Positions 63,161 to 64,000 of a stretch of DNA of 64,000 bases are shown here, in pieces. The stretch's first letter is position 1. Each line of letters begins with the position of its first letter. Origin of the DNA: Streptomyces sp. SCL15-4. Lineage in GTDB: Bacteria; Actinomycetota; Actinomycetes; Streptomycetales; Streptomycetaceae. The translations under genes and the position numbers were made by a program. The stretch is taken from the NCBI RefSeq assembly GCF_033366695.1, contig NZ_JAOBTQ010000001.1, positions 5,766,001 through 5,830,000 of the forward strand. Reading direction: 5' to 3'. Below the pieces are notes generated by a model that made no database searches, was not told the origin of the DNA, and saw nothing but the letters and a program-made list of their open reading frames with translations.

Positions 63161-64000
63161 CTACGCGTCGCCTCCGGCCGCGCCCGGGTCCGCCGCCGCG
63201 ACGTCCAGCAGCCGGTACCGGTCGATGGCCTGCTTCAGCGCGGACCGGTCGACCTTGCCCTCGCGCGCCAGCTCCGTGAGCACCGCCACCACGATCGACT
63301 GGGCGTCGATGTGGAAGAAGCGGCGCGCGGCGCCCCGGGTGTCGGCGAAGCCGAACCCGTCGGCACCGAGGGACTGGTACGTGCCGGGCACCCAGCGCGC
63401 GATCTGGTCCGGAACCGATCGCATCCAGTCGGACACGGCCACGAACGGACCCTCGGCGCCGCCGAGCTTGCGCGTCACGAACGGCACCCGCTGCTCCTCC
63501 TCCGGGTGGAGCAGGTTGTGCTCCTCGCAGGCCACGGCCTCGCGGCGCAGCTCGTTCCAGGAGGTCGCGGACCACACGTCCGCCCGGACGTTCCAGTCCT
63601 CGGCCAGGATCCGCTGGGCCTCCAGGGCCCACGGGACCGCCACGCCCGACGCCATGATCTGCGCCGGGATCGCGCCGCCGGTGGCCTCGCGGATCCGGTG
63701 GATGCCCTTGACGATGCCCTCGACGTCCACGTTCGGCGGCTCGGCCGGGTGCTGGATGGGCTCGTTGTAGACGGTGAGGTAGTAGAAGACGTCCTCGCCG
63801 TGCGGGTGCTCGGGCGAGCTGCCGTACATCCGGCGCAGGCCGTCCTGGACGATGTGCGCGATCTCGTAGGCGTACGCCGGGTCGTAGGCCACGCACGCCG
63901 GGTTGGTGGAGGCCAGCAGCTGGGAGTGGCCGTCCGCGTGCTGGAGGCCCTCGCCGGTCAGGGTCGTACGGCCGGCGGTCGCGCCCAGGACGAACCCGCG
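63161..64000 (-). CDS. aceE: Pyruvate dehydrogenase E1 component, C-terminal part (5' end off window)
   Basis: 280 codons of the homodimeric E1 (AceE) are visible. The first visible block, [21 protein letters not shown], is followed by [57 protein letters not shown] and [24 protein letters not shown], all typical of AceE. The enzyme decarboxylates pyruvate with thiamine diphosphate and passes acetyl to E2, feeding acetyl-CoA metabolism. The thiamine-binding N-terminal part is outside the window. A strong terminator follows the stop. Confidence 0.96.
   Translation of the reverse strand, partial: RGFVLGATAGRTTLTGEGLQHADGHSQLLASTNPACVAYDPAYAYEIAHIVQDGLRRMYGSSPEHPHGEDVFYYLTVYNEPIQHPAEPPNVDVEGIVKGIHRIREATGGAIPAQIMASGVAVPWALEAQRILAEDWNVRADVWSATSWNELRREAVACEEHNLLHPEEEQRVPFVTRKLGGAEGPFVAVSDWMRSVPDQIARWVPGTYQSLGADGFGFADTRGAARRFFHIDAQSIVVAVLTELAREGKVDRSALKQAIDRYRLLDVAAADPGAAGGDA

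Overview
The window reads as chromosomal DNA of a Streptomyces. GC content is very high with strong third-position bias, GTG starts and 1-11 bp gene overlaps are common, and several Streptomyces landmarks are present: the fasR-fabD-fabH-acpP-fabF cluster, a fused carboxyltransferase next to matB, an SCO2400-family protein, DUF3145 and DUF4429 proteins, and aceE at the right end. From memory this order resembles the S. coelicolor core around SCO2371-SCO2450, read backwards. I could not run an alignment. I saw no tRNA, rRNA, CRISPR array, insertion sequence or prophage.

Layout. 1-5.1 kb (minus strand): a four-gene, translationally coupled cassette of a vWA-like/SAV_2336-type protein with a protein-kinase-like C-terminus (cut by the window edge), a MoxR AAA ATPase, a trypsin-domain VMAP-C protein and a trypco1 protein. 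This matches the predicted vWA-MoxR-VMAP ternary conflict systems described by Kaur, Burroughs, Iyer and Aravind, and is the best candidate for an unusual system here. 5.3-14.4 kb: a large exported subtilase, the fused carboxyltransferase and MatB, an ATP-grasp protein, an SDR and a small hypothetical protein. 14.5-40.5 kb: a sugar island. It holds an IclR regulator with an SMP-30 lactonase, a CUT1-type ABC importer operon with GH43 arabinanase and GH51 arabinofuranosidase, a GH35 beta-galactosidase, a second GH43 arabinanase, a ChvE/MmsAB-type monosaccharide importer with an exported aldose epimerase, a polyol/sugar dehydrogenase and an enolase-superfamily sugar-acid dehydratase. Inserted in it are a metallopeptidase/membrane-protein pair, an Rrf2 regulator, an intradiol dioxygenase, CutA, a regulator remnant and an unusual aminotransferase-like protein.

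The promoters of the importer operon (18.3 kb), the second arabinanase (28.8 kb) and the dehydratase operon (40.5 kb) each carry TTCG-N6-CGAA-like operators just downstream of the -10 box. Weaker versions lie upstream of the 38.2 kb operon and of the IclR gene. I infer one IclR-controlled arabinan/arabinogalactan regulon: extracellular arabinanases and galactosidase release oligosaccharides, the ABC systems import them, GH51 frees arabinose, and dehydrogenase, lactonase and dehydratase could form an oxidative sugar-acid branch.

40.6-48.6 kb: an SCO2400-family protein with internal repeats, Ohr, an MDR oxidoreductase divergent from a MarR regulator, EI24 and LysE membrane proteins, a cytosolic aldose epimerase, an SGNH hydrolase and a DUF3145 protein. 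48.7-53.7 kb: the type II fatty-acid synthase cluster with its activator FasR; fabH carries an apparent in-frame insertion of a palindromic repeat. 53.8-64 kb: pirin, a serine hydrolase, a MerR/aldo-keto reductase operon with a 19-bp-spacer promoter, a DUF4429-SHOCT protein, an alpha/beta hydrolase, a TetR/MFS divergent pair with an apparently leaderless MFS transcript, a DUF4190 protein, a two-TM K+ channel, and the 3' part of aceE. No stretch over 300 bases lacks a gene.
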